Assembly: GCF_001179985.1 (NCBI RefSeq)
Contig: NZ_CVSI01000058.1
Span: forward strand, 248,001-312,000
DNA from: Candidatus Pelagibacter communis
GTDB taxonomy: Bacteria; Pseudomonadota; Alphaproteobacteria; Pelagibacterales; Pelagibacteraceae
Length of the DNA stretch: 64,000 bases
Reading direction: 5' to 3'
In this document: positions 53,347 through 61,689 of the stretch, piece by piece
Position numbering within the stretch: the stretch's first letter is position 1
How the letters are laid out: each line of letters begins with the position of its first letter
The notes under the pieces: generated by a model
Told to the model about the DNA's origin: nothing
The model's input: only the letters and a program-made list of their open reading frames with translations
Database searches by the model: none
Translations under genes and position numbers: made by a program

Positions 53347-54014
53347 TAACTATACTTCTTCTCAAGATATCTGATAAAATTATGAATAATAAAGGTCATA
53401 AATAAATAAATTCCACCAGCCACTATAAAGACTTCTATTGGTTTAAAAGTTGTAGAAATTATATATTTTGCAACCCCAGTTAAATCCATTAGAGTTACAG
53501 TGCTTGCTAGTGAAGTTCCTTTAAGCATTAATATAATCTCGTTTCCATAAGCAGGTAATGATTGTCTTATGGCAATAGGTATTTGAATTTTATAAAATAT
53601 AATTTTTTTAGAAATACCAAGACTATCACCAGCTTCTATAAAACCCTTGTTTATTGTTTCAAATGCTGATCTTAAAATTTCGGAAGTATAAGCACCTGTA
53701 TTAAGAGAAAAAGCAATTATTGCACACCAGTAAGGTTCTTTTAAAATAATCCATATAAAAGATGATCTTAAAAATTCTATCTGTCCTAATCCAAAGTATA
53801 TAATAAATATTTGAACTAATAGAGGGGTGCCCCTAAATACATATGAATAAAAATAAGAAAATTTATTTAAAAATATATTTTTATTTAATCTTAGGATTGC
53901 AAAAAAAAGTCCAAGTATAAGTCCAAATATAAGTGAAAAAGATAATAATTTCAAAGTTACTAAAGTTGCATTTAAAAGCTTTGGGAAACTACTTACCATC
54001 AAATCTAAATCCAT
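53343..54014 (-). CDS. Amino-acid ABC transporter permease (HisM-like)
   Basis: 223 residues with five or so helices and the polar-amino-acid permease signature SAFETINKGFIEAGDSLGI (EAA loop) and LPAYGNEIILMLKGTSLAS. It pairs with the neighbouring permease (the start shares one base at 54014) to form the inner-membrane channel. No ATPase gene follows; the next gene faces the other way. The substrate likely is a basic or polar amino acid. Confidence 0.9.
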   Translation of the reverse strand: MDLDLMVSSFPKLLNATLVTLKLLSFSLIFGLILGLFFAILRLNKNIFLNKFSYFYSYVFRGTPLLVQIFIIYFGLGQIEFLRSSFIWIILKEPYWCAIIAFSLNTGAYTSEILRSAFETINKGFIEAGDSLGISKKIIFYKIQIPIAIRQSLPAYGNEIILMLKGTSLASTVTLMDLTGVAKYIISTTFKPIEVFIVAGGIYLFMTFIIHNFIRYLEKKYSY

Positions 54015-54706
54015 TAGTAGCCTCTCCTATATTTATTTTCTAATCTATTTATCAATTTCATACTTAGAAAAGTTAATAATAAATATAAAACAGCTGCAAA
54101 AGAGTAAAAGAATAATGGATCTCTTGTGGATCCAGCTGCAATATAAGATTGTCTCATAATTTCAACCAAACCTGTAACAGATATTAATGAAGTATCCTTT
54201 AAAGTAATTTGCCAAACATTGCTTAAATTAGGAACAGCAAGTCTTAACATTTGGGGCATTATTACCTTTAAAAAGTAAATAGGTTTTTTTAAACCTAAAA
54301 CTTTTGAGGCCTCGAATTGACCTTTGTCAATTGATTGGATAGCGCCCCTAAAAACCTCTGTAGAGTATGCTCCTGAAATAATTCCTATTGCAAAAGAACC
54401 CGTGATGAATGCATTGATCTCAATGTATTTGTTATATCCAAAAATTGAAGCAACATACATAACTGCACCACTCCCCCCAAAGAATAATAAATAAATGACT
54501 AATAATTCAGGTACACCCCTAATTATTGTTGTGTAAGAATTTCCTAAAAAATTGAGAAATTTATTTTTTGATAATTTGAGTGGAGTAAAAATTAAAGCAA
54601 AACAAAAACCTATAATCATGGCTGTTATTGAAACAGCAATTGTCATTAATGTTGCGAAAAATAGTTCATCTCCCCAACCATTATTTCCTAATGCTAAAAG
54701 ATCCAT
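54014..54706 (-). CDS. Amino-acid ABC transporter permease (HisQ-like)
   Basis: 230 residues, HisQ-type. RGVPELLVIYLLFFGG, YSTEVFRGAIQSIDKGQFEASKVLGL (EAA loop) and VWQITLKDTSLISV fit the family. Its ATG at 54704-54706 lies 7 nt after a perfect hairpin that ends the binding-protein transcript. It overlaps the HisM-like gene by one base. Confidence 0.9.
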   Translation of the reverse strand: MDLLALGNNGWGDELFFATLMTIAVSITAMIIGFCFALIFTPLKLSKNKFLNFLGNSYTTIIRGVPELLVIYLLFFGGSGAVMYVASIFGYNKYIEINAFITGSFAIGIISGAYSTEVFRGAIQSIDKGQFEASKVLGLKKPIYFLKVIMPQMLRLAVPNLSNVWQITLKDTSLISVTGLVEIMRQSYIAAGSTRDPLFFYSFAAVLYLLLTFLSMKLINRLENKYRRGY

Positions 54707-54713
54707 ATTGAGA

Positions 54714-54736
54714 GGCGACTATATTATATAGTCGCC
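54714..54736 (-). terminator. Stem-loop between binding protein and permease genes
   Basis: ggcgactata and tatagtcgcc form a perfect 10-bp stem around a 3-nt loop (54724-54726), GC-rich at its base. No T-run follows, so it is more likely an mRNA stabiliser or partial attenuator than a simple terminator. It mirrors the dctP-dctQ hairpin at 43162-43189. Confidence 0.75.
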
Positions 54737-54749
54737 AATCATTAAATAT

Positions 54750-55577
54750 TTACATCGAAGCGTCGAAGCCAAACCATTTAGTTGCAATCCGGCTTATGTC
54801 TCCGTTCTTTCTAGCTTTATTAATTGCATTGTTAAAAGCTTTTAATAGTTCGGTGTCGTCTTTTCTTATACCAACACCAACACCATTTCCAAAAGCACCT
54901 CCTGAGAAAGTAGGTCCAACAAGCACTACTGGTTTTTTTGATTTTTCTGCATAATCAGTGAAAGCTACAGCGGCTGCAAGAGCGACGTCACACCTTCCAG
55001 ATGCCAAATCTAAATTTACCTCATCTTGAGTTTTGTAAGTTCTTACGTTTACTTTACCAACATCACCAGACTCTAAAAAGTTTTGGTGAATAGTTGCTGT
55101 TTGCACGCATACAGTTTTACCAGCTAAAGCTCGTGTTATAGTTTTTAAATCTTTTTTAACAGCACCAGATTTTTTAGTAAGATTAATTCCCTCAGAAGTT
55201 TGCATCCCCTCAAGATTTGAACCTTTCATTACTGCTAATGAAGCTACTTCATCTGCGTAACCTTGTGAAAAATTTATAGCTTTTTTTCTTTCATCGGTAA
55301 TAGACATTCCAGCCATTATTGCATCAAATTTTCTCATTATTAATGCAGGTATCATGCCATCCCAATCTTGCTCGACAATTTCACACTGTTGACCTATGTA
55401 TCTACAAAGTGTCCAGGCTAATTCTACTTCAAATCCAATTAATTTACCTGAAGCATCTTTAGAATTCCAAGGCGGGTAAGCCCCCTCAGTACCAATTCTT
55501 ATTTTATCAGCATTAGCAGTTACTGATAAAAATAAAGTTATCAATACTCCTAAGCTAAATTTTTTAATTACATTCAT
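54750..55577 (-). CDS. Amino-acid ABC transporter substrate-binding protein
   Basis: 275 residues. The signal peptide spans about 1-23 (FSLGVLITLFLSVTANA). The HisJ/ArgT-type fold shows IRIGTEGAYPPWNSKDASGKLIG, DWDGMIPALIMRKFDAIMAGMSIT, and KTVCVQTATIHQNFLE. Lysine/arginine/ornithine or histidine is the likely ligand class. The ribosome site GGAGGA just before the ATG (55578-55590 region) is strong. It is adjacent to speDE, 57 bp away. Confidence 0.9.
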   Translation of the reverse strand: MNVIKKFSLGVLITLFLSVTANADKIRIGTEGAYPPWNSKDASGKLIGFEVELAWTLCRYIGQQCEIVEQDWDGMIPALIMRKFDAIMAGMSITDERKKAINFSQGYADEVASLAVMKGSNLEGMQTSEGINLTKKSGAVKKDLKTITRALAGKTVCVQTATIHQNFLESGDVGKVNVRTYKTQDEVNLDLASGRCDVALAAAVAFTDYAEKSKKPVVLVGPTFSGGAFGNGVGVGIRKDDTELLKAFNNAINKARKNGDISRIATKWFGFDASM

Positions 55578-55634
55578 ATTTCCTCCAAATATATAAACAC
55601 AATTATTTCACAAATTTTTTGATTAAAAAAGAGA

Positions 55635-56675
55635 TTATTTATTTAATGATGATGCAAAATTCCAAGAACAATCGAAACTTGGTATATAAATTCTATCTAG
55701 AGAAGAATTACCAAAACTTTTTCTAAATAAATTTAACCATTTTTCAACTTGTTTTGGTTTTTTGTCTTGGCTACCAACTTGGGCAGTAATAGTGCCATTT
55801 GGTTTTAGAATTCTTTTTAAAGACTTAATGTTTTTAGCAGCAAGATCGATACAATATTGGTCGTCATTTAGATCTACGAAAATTTTATCATATTTATTAT
55901 TTTCAACTTTTTTTATACTTTCAAAGGCATCACCCCATACACACTTAACAGAATTCTTTTTTGTAGCTTTTTGTCCAACTTTACTTAAATGTTTTTCACA
56001 TACATCAACCACTTGAGGATCAAGCTCATACCAATCTATATAATTGAAACCTTGATTAATACATTCTCTAGCTACTCCTCCATCACCACCCCCAATTATA
56101 GCTGAATTATTTTTTTCTAGATTAAGTTTCAATCCAGAATTTACAAAAGTGGAGCTATAAAGGTGTTCATCTTTCTCTGCTACCTGCAACTCATTATCTA
56201 TAAATAAAGCTTTACCAAATTGCTCTAGATCTAAAATTTGAATGTGTTGTCCTACTTTTGATGTGAAGTCCTCAAGAATATTTTTAACCATATAATATTT
56301 CTTAAGGCCTGGTGAACTATAAATATCATCATAATAATCAACTGTATCTCTATTAAACTCTTTCTTAACAATCCTTGTATGTTTAATCTCTTTCTTTAAA
56401 ATCTCTAATGCAACAGATGGGGATACCTTGCCACAAGTAAAAAAATCAAAACTTATAATTCCTTTTTCAGGAAATGTATGGAAACTAATATGAGATTCTG
56501 CTAATAATGCTACTAAGGTAAAACCTTGAGGTTTAAATTTGTATTTTGAAATTTCTAGGACTGTGACTTTTGCTTTTTTAGCAATTTTATAAACTAATTT
56601 TTCGTAGAATTTTGGATCATACTCTTTTTGAGTTCCTATAATATCAAAAGTGACGTGCTCCCCTACTTTCGTCAT
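55635..56675 (-). CDS. speD-speE: Fused AdoMet decarboxylase-spermidine synthase
   Basis: 346 residues with two polyamine domains. Residues 1-120 are a class 1B AdoMet decarboxylase: LLAESHISFHTFPE, where cleavage before Ser61 makes the pyruvoyl group, and FFTCGK with Cys81. Residues about 121-346 are an aminopropyltransferase (LEQFGKALFIDNELQ, GGGDGG at 195-200, ELDPQVVDVCEKH). The usual DP-x-G loop after the catalytic Asp is here VDLNDDQY (Asp268). One protein thus makes decarboxylated AdoMet and passes it on to form spermidine and methylthioadenosine. The class II aldolase gene starts 6 bp upstream. Confidence 0.93.
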   Translation of the reverse strand: MTKVGEHVTFDIIGTQKEYDPKFYEKLVYKIAKKAKVTVLEISKYKFKPQGFTLVALLAESHISFHTFPEKGIISFDFFTCGKVSPSVALEILKKEIKHTRIVKKEFNRDTVDYYDDIYSSPGLKKYYMVKNILEDFTSKVGQHIQILDLEQFGKALFIDNELQVAEKDEHLYSSTFVNSGLKLNLEKNNSAIIGGGDGGVARECINQGFNYIDWYELDPQVVDVCEKHLSKVGQKATKKNSVKCVWGDAFESIKKVENNKYDKIFVDLNDDQYCIDLAAKNIKSLKRILKPNGTITAQVGSQDKKPKQVEKWLNLFRKSFGNSSLDRIYIPSFDCSWNFASSLNK

Positions 56676-56680
56676 AAAAA

Positions 56681-57328
56681 TTATCCTTTTTTATAATTTT
56701 TTACTTTTTCTAATATTACATCCATCTCACTTGATGAAAGAATCTTAGGATTTCCTAACTTTATTGTATTTACGTATTGATGACAAATATTTTCTAGTTC
56801 CTCGGCTAATTCAAATGCACTTTCTAAATTTTCTCCAAATGCAACTTGTCCATGATTTGACATTAGACAAGCTTTTCTATTTTTTAATGCATCAATAATA
56901 TTGTTAGACAGTTCTTGTGTACCAAAAGTTGCGTACTTGGCACATTTAATACTGTCGCCACCAGCTAAAGCTATCATATAATGAAAAGCAGGGATATCTT
57001 TACTATGGGCTGATACAGCTGTTGCGTGTGGAGAATGAGCATGAACTATTGCCTTTGCATCTGGTTTTTTTAGATAAATATCTTTATGAAATCTCCATTC
57101 AGATGATGGTTTTAAGTTTGTATCGTGATTTCCATCACTGGATACAAAGACTATATCCTCCTCTTTGAGGGTATCATATTTTTTTCCTGAAGGAGTTATT
57201 AAAAACCCTTCAACACTATTTTCGATACTTCTTACAGAGATATTTCCAGATCTTAAAGGAGATAAGTTTGTAGTATTAAGTTTAATAGAATATTCAATTA
57301 TTTCTTTTCTTTTTTCTGAATTTTTCAT
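56681..57328 (-). CDS. Class II aldolase family, likely MTRu-1-P aldolase (Ald2-type)
   Basis: 215 residues of the class II aldolase/adducin family. Zinc ligands are His96, His98 (VHAHSPHA) and His159 (SNHGQV), with Glu77 in SSEWRFH as catalytic acid. RSGNISVRS and ITPSGKKYD hold substrate phosphate. It follows mtnA with a 4-bp overlap. It could be MtnB dehydratase or an aldolase splitting 5-methylthioribulose-1-phosphate to DHAP and 2-methylthioacetaldehyde; no mtnC or mtnD is present, which favours the aldolase shunt. Confidence 0.8.
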   Translation of the reverse strand: MKNSEKRKEIIEYSIKLNTTNLSPLRSGNISVRSIENSVEGFLITPSGKKYDTLKEEDIVFVSSDGNHDTNLKPSSEWRFHKDIYLKKPDAKAIVHAHSPHATAVSAHSKDIPAFHYMIALAGGDSIKCAKYATFGTQELSNNIIDALKNRKACLMSNHGQVAFGENLESAFELAEELENICHQYVNTIKLGNPKILSSSEMDVILEKVKNYKKG

Positions 57329-58395
57329 TTAAATAGTTTTTTTAATCCCTCTGTGGATGCTTGACAAATACCTTTTTCAGTAATTAATCCAGTCACATAT
57401 TTTGCTGGAGTTACATCGAACGCTAAATTCATTGCTTTGCTTTTTTTTGGATATATTTGTATTTTTTTTAAATTTCCATCACTATCAAAACCTTCTATGG
57501 TAGATAGTTCCTCAGAATTTCTCTCCTCAATAGGTATTTCTTTGTGATCTTTTATATTCCAATCAATTGTTGAACTTGGAAGAGCTACGTAAAAAGGAAT
57601 TTTATTATCATGAGCGGCTAATGCTTTAAGATAAGTCCCAATTTTATTACAAACATCACCATTTGCAAGAGTTCTATCTGTTCCAACAATACACATATCA
57701 ACTTCTCCTCTTTGCATTAAAATACCACCGGTGTTATCTGCAATTATTGTATTTTTAATTCCTTCCTCATTTAACTCATATGAAGTCAGGTTTGCTCCTT
57801 GATTTCTAGGTCTCGTTTCATCTGCCCAAACATGTACCGGAATACCTTTCTTGTGCGCATGATAAATTGGTGAAGTTGCAGTTCCCCAATTAATTGTTGC
57901 GAGCCATCCTGCGTTACAATGAGTTAAAATATTTACTGTATCTTTTTTTTTATTATAAATTTCCTCAATTATTTTTAGACCATTCAGTCCGATATTTTCA
58001 CAAAATTTAATATCCTCTTCACAAATTTTTTTTGCTTCATTTAATGCAATATCTAAAATTTTTTCACTATTAACGCCTGAAAGTTTATTAATCATTCTGT
58101 CCACTGCCCATTTTAAATTAATTGCAGTTGGTCTTGATTTTATTAAATCCTCAGCAGATTTTTTCAAAAAAGATTGATCATTATTTTCTAAAATAGCTAA
58201 AACTAGTCCATATGCTGCGGTAGCTCCTATTAAAGGAGCGCCTCTTACTTCCATTGTTTTAATTGCATTTATTACATCTTTAACTGTTTTTAGATCTTTG
58301 ATAACAAATTGATGTGGAAGTTTTGTTTGATCAATTATTTTAACAATATTTTTTTCAAACCATATTGTACGGTATTCTTTTCCATTAATTTTCAT
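57325..58395 (-). CDS. mtnA: Methylthioribose-1-phosphate isomerase
   Basis: 356 residues. MEVRGAPLIGATAAYG, HCNAGWLATINWGTA (catalytic Cys), HVWADETRPRNQGA and VGTDRTLANGDVCNKIGTY (catalytic Asp) are MtnA signatures. It converts methylthioribose-1-phosphate to methylthioribulose-1-phosphate. It overlaps its neighbours mtnP and the aldolase by 4 bp, indicating a single salvage operon. Confidence 0.95.
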   Translation of the reverse strand: MKINGKEYRTIWFEKNIVKIIDQTKLPHQFVIKDLKTVKDVINAIKTMEVRGAPLIGATAAYGLVLAILENNDQSFLKKSAEDLIKSRPTAINLKWAVDRMINKLSGVNSEKILDIALNEAKKICEEDIKFCENIGLNGLKIIEEIYNKKKDTVNILTHCNAGWLATINWGTATSPIYHAHKKGIPVHVWADETRPRNQGANLTSYELNEEGIKNTIIADNTGGILMQRGEVDMCIVGTDRTLANGDVCNKIGTYLKALAAHDNKIPFYVALPSSTIDWNIKDHKEIPIEERNSEELSTIEGFDSDGNLKKIQIYPKKSKAMNLAFDVTPAKYVTGLITEKGICQASTEGLKKLFK

Positions 58396-59264
58396 TTATT
58401 TAATACTCTACCCGCAACTGTTTTTAGTTTATCTTTTGTTTTTTGTGTTCTTTTTTCAGGTGCTGTTATAATAGCAACATCTAGACAATTATTTGTTGGA
58501 TCTTTAGGATCAATGTGCTTTTCAAAATTATCAATTATATTTTTAATCATATTCTTTGCTTTGGCAGCATTACCCAAAAGAACTTTTATTACTTGTTGAA
58601 CGTCAACATTTTCATGATCAGGGTGCCAACAATCATAGTCTGTTACCATTGATACTGAGGCATACCTTATTTCAGCTTCTCTTGCTAATTTTGCTTCTGG
58701 CATATTAGTCATTCCAATAACATCTGCATTCCAAGACCTATATAAATTAGACTCAGCTAACGTTGAAAATTGAGGTCCCTCCATAACCACATATGTTCCA
58801 TTTCTTTGATAATCAATTTTTTCTTTTTTTATGGCTTCTTCACACGCATTCATTAATCCATTTGAAGTTGGATGAGCCATAGACACATGTGCTACTATTT
58901 CATCATCAAAAAATGTTTTGTTTCTTGCAAAAGTTCTATCGATAAATTGATCTACAATTACAAATTTTCCTGGAGGTAGCTCCTCCTTTAACGATCCAAC
59001 TGCCGATACAGAAATTATATCTGTAACTCCTAATTGTTTAAGGGCGTCAATGTTAGCTCTGAAATTAATTTTAGATGGACTTATAAAGTGACCTTTGCCA
59101 TGTCTTGGTAAAAAATAAACTTCTTTTTGGTTATAATTAGTTTTTAATATTTGATCTGACGGATCTCCCCATGGAGTTTTAACGTCTAACAATGCTCTAT
59201 TTTTAAATTCCTCAACATCATACAAGCCGCTCCCACCTATAATTGCCAATTTATTGTTTGCCAT
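58392..59264 (-). CDS. mtnP: S-methyl-5'-thioadenosine phosphorylase
   Basis: 290 residues of the purine nucleoside phosphorylase family. AIIGGSGLYDVEEF, LPRHGKGHFISPSKINFRAN, VMEGPQFSTLAESNLYR, MTNMPEAKLAREAEI and SVSMVTDYDCWH are all MtnP. It cleaves MTA with phosphate to adenine and methylthioribose-1-phosphate. The divergent apt gene 41 bp away would salvage the adenine. Confidence 0.95.
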   Translation of the reverse strand: MANNKLAIIGGSGLYDVEEFKNRALLDVKTPWGDPSDQILKTNYNQKEVYFLPRHGKGHFISPSKINFRANIDALKQLGVTDIISVSAVGSLKEELPPGKFVIVDQFIDRTFARNKTFFDDEIVAHVSMAHPTSNGLMNACEEAIKKEKIDYQRNGTYVVMEGPQFSTLAESNLYRSWNADVIGMTNMPEAKLAREAEIRYASVSMVTDYDCWHPDHENVDVQQVIKVLLGNAAKAKNMIKNIIDNFEKHIDPKDPTNNCLDVAIITAPEKRTQKTKDKLKTVAGRVLNK

Positions 59265-59305
59265 ATGTAAAAGATAGTTTATTTAATAATATAACGCAAA
59301 TTTTA

Positions 59306-59833
59306 ATGGATTTAAAAAAATTTATAAGGTCGATACCTGATTATCCAAAAAAAGGTATTTTATTTAGAGACATTACAACTTTAATTAAAGAAGAGAAAGC
59401 ATTTGAAGAAACGATTGATCAAATCGTTGAACGATCAAAAAAATTTGAATTTGCAAAGATTGCTGCGATTGAATCTAGAGGCTTTGTATTCGCATCAGCT
59501 GTATCTTATATTCTAAAAAAACCTTTTATTATGTTAAGAAAAAAAAATAAGTTACCAGCCGAAACTCACTCTGTTGATTTTGAACTAGAATATGGAAAAG
59601 CCACAATTGAAGTACATAAAGACTCCATCAATCAAGGAGAGGCTGTTTTAATTATTGACGATCTAATAGCTACAGGAGGTACAGCTGAGGCAGCCGCTAA
59701 ATTAATTAATTTTTCAAGAGGATCAGTTGCTGGGTTTATTTTTGTTATAAATCTTTTTGACTTAAAGGGATCGGATAAATTAATTAATTTAGGATATAAA
59801 GTAGAAAATTTAATTAACTTTCCTGGGCATTAA
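59306..59833 (+). CDS. apt: Adenine phosphoribosyltransferase
   Basis: 175 residues when started at the ATG 59306 (MDLKKFIRSIPDYP); an upstream in-frame start at 59243 lies inside mtnP and is rejected. KKGILFRDITTL, ESRGFVFASAVSY, LRKKNKLPAETHS and the PRPP loop VLIIDDLIATGGTAEAAA mark Apt. It joins adenine to PRPP giving AMP, completing recycling of the adenine from MTA. The stop is nested with that of a convergent GT2 gene. Confidence 0.95.
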   Translation: MDLKKFIRSIPDYPKKGILFRDITTLIKEEKAFEETIDQIVERSKKFEFAKIAAIESRGFVFASAVSYILKKPFIMLRKKNKLPAETHSVDFELEYGKATIEVHKDSINQGEAVLIIDDLIATGGTAEAAAKLINFSRGSVAGFIFVINLFDLKGSDKLINLGYKVENLINFPGH

Positions 59834-60732
59834 TGATCAATTCTATAAAAAGATTTCTTTCCAAGAATTGCATTATATAACCCCAAAAAACTATATTTAT
59901 TTAGATTATACAGCTCATTATTCGATCTTATTTTAAAGAATATCATAAATATAAAAAATTTGATTAATTTATATGAACATTTTTTATGAGCATGTAAAGA
60001 ACCATAATTTTTTTTATAAAAATAAAATTCCGACCATCTCCAATGCCAGCTTCTAAATTTAATTGCTGCAGTTTTATGTTCGGGCATTACAGCAATAGAA
60101 CTACTATTACCAATATGTTTAATAAAAAGAATCTTACTAGCTAATATTTTTTTTCCAATTTTACTTAACCTTTTACAAAGATCAAAATCCTCAAAATAAA
60201 TAAATAAATTTTCATCAAAAACAACTTTGTCTACAAATTTTTTTAGATTAATAATTATTGCACATCCTATTATCCAATCAACCTCGATTAAAGTTTCATT
60301 AAATTTTTTTTCAATATTATTTTTTTTAAAATAACCATAAGATGAGTGTCCCGTTTTATTGATATCTTCTTCATAAAAATTAACACCTAAAATAGTAAAA
60401 TCTAAATCGCTTTCTAAGTAAATTTTTAATTTTTCAAAAAATTTTTTATCACATATTGTGTCAGGACTTAAAGCTAAAGCAAATTTTGTATTAATAATTT
60501 TAAAACCAAAATTATGACCTCCTCCAAATCCTAAATTGCTCCCGGTACACTTAATAGATAAATTTTTAAATTTATCTAAAAATTCATTTTTATTTTCAAA
60601 TTTATTAGAATTTTCTACAATCAAAACATTTACCCTCTCGTCTATAGAGTTAAGGCAATTAATCAAAATATCTCGATTAGTTTTATAAGTAAGAATAACT
60701 ACTGTAAGCTCAGAAAGAAAATTATTATTCAT
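59830..60732 (-). CDS. Glycosyltransferase family 2, copy 1
   Basis: 300 residues with the GT2 fold: LTVVILTYKTNRDILINCLNSID, NLGFGGGHNFGFK (the sugar-nucleotide loop), ALSPDTICDKKF and FIYFEDFDLCKRL (acidic pair). It resembles rhamnosyltransferase-type (WbbL-like) enzymes that extend O-antigen or capsule. It is paralogous to the next gene. The C-terminal 60 residues are hydrophobic and Phe-rich. Confidence 0.87.
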   Translation of the reverse strand: MNNNFLSELTVVILTYKTNRDILINCLNSIDERVNVLIVENSNKFENKNEFLDKFKNLSIKCTGSNLGFGGGHNFGFKIINTKFALALSPDTICDKKFFEKLKIYLESDLDFTILGVNFYEEDINKTGHSSYGYFKKNNIEKKFNETLIEVDWIIGCAIIINLKKFVDKVVFDENLFIYFEDFDLCKRLSKIGKKILASKILFIKHIGNSSSIAVMPEHKTAAIKFRSWHWRWSEFYFYKKNYGSLHAHKKCSYKLIKFFIFMIFFKIRSNNELYNLNKYSFLGLYNAILGKKSFYRIDH

Positions 60733-60742
60733 TTTAATATCT

Positions 60743-61621
60743 TTAATCTATTTTTGGTCTATACCAAGATGATCTATTTAGCATTGAATTAAATAAACCT
60801 AATGTCCTATTATAGTAAACTTTAGATTTAAATTTTTTAAAAATAATATAGTAAAAAAAGAATTTTATTGTTGAAGATACTAACTTAGGCAGTCCTTCAA
60901 CTAGAGCATATAAATATCCTTTATGTTTTTTTGAAAAATAAAATTTAGACCAAGACCAATGCCAATTTCTAGATAGTTCTACTTCGCGATGGAAAATGTT
61001 TGAAACTCCTCTGGCTCCTAGATGTTTGATTTTGCTAGTAGGTACTATAAAGATTTTTTCATTATTTTCTTTTACCCTTTTACATAAATCGTCATTTTCT
61101 AAATACATAAAGATTTTTTCATCAAAAAAAATGTCGTCTTTAAACATAGATTTAATTCTTTTTTTATTAATTAGCATGCAATAACCATCTACGCTGTCTA
61201 CCTCAAAATTTTTTTTGTAATCAATATGTCTTTTTTTTTTAATTGAAAAATTCGGAAATTCCTTATTATCAGAAATCGATGAGATTATTGCAAAATTTCT
61301 TAATTGTTTTGCTTCGTTGATTAGATTATCGATTGTATCTTTAAATAATAATACATCAGGATTGAGTATTAGAACAAAATCTGATTTTGCGTACTTTATT
61401 CCAATGTTATTTCCTGCACCCATACCAATATTATCATTAGATAATACGCATGAAACATTATTATATTTTTTTTCTAAATAATTTTTAAAATTTTTGTCTT
61501 TAGAATTTTCGACTACTATAATTTTAATGTTACTATCTATTGTTTGGATACACTGATCTATAATATGTTGACTTTTAAAGGTAACAATTACTAAAGTTAA
61601 ATTCTGCCTAGATATTGACAT
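60743..61621 (-). CDS. Glycosyltransferase family 2, copy 2
   Basis: 292 residues. LTLVIVTFKSQHIIDQCIQTID, NIGMGAGNNIGIK and LILNPDVLLFKDT (DxD-like), and FMYLENDDLCKRV match copy 1; the WHWSWSKFYF tail likewise (WHWRWSEFYF in copy 1). The two probably act one after another on the same surface glycan. The 68-bp gap to rfbB is divergent. Confidence 0.87.
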   Translation of the reverse strand: MSISRQNLTLVIVTFKSQHIIDQCIQTIDSNIKIIVVENSKDKNFKNYLEKKYNNVSCVLSNDNIGMGAGNNIGIKYAKSDFVLILNPDVLLFKDTIDNLINEAKQLRNFAIISSISDNKEFPNFSIKKKRHIDYKKNFEVDSVDGYCMLINKKRIKSMFKDDIFFDEKIFMYLENDDLCKRVKENNEKIFIVPTSKIKHLGARGVSNIFHREVELSRNWHWSWSKFYFSKKHKGYLYALVEGLPKLVSSTIKFFFYYIIFKKFKSKVYYNRTLGLFNSMLNRSSWYRPKID

Positions 61622-61689
61622 ACATAATTGATTAATAATTTATTATAAAATATATACTAACAGTTTCATCTAATGTAAAAAACAAAATT

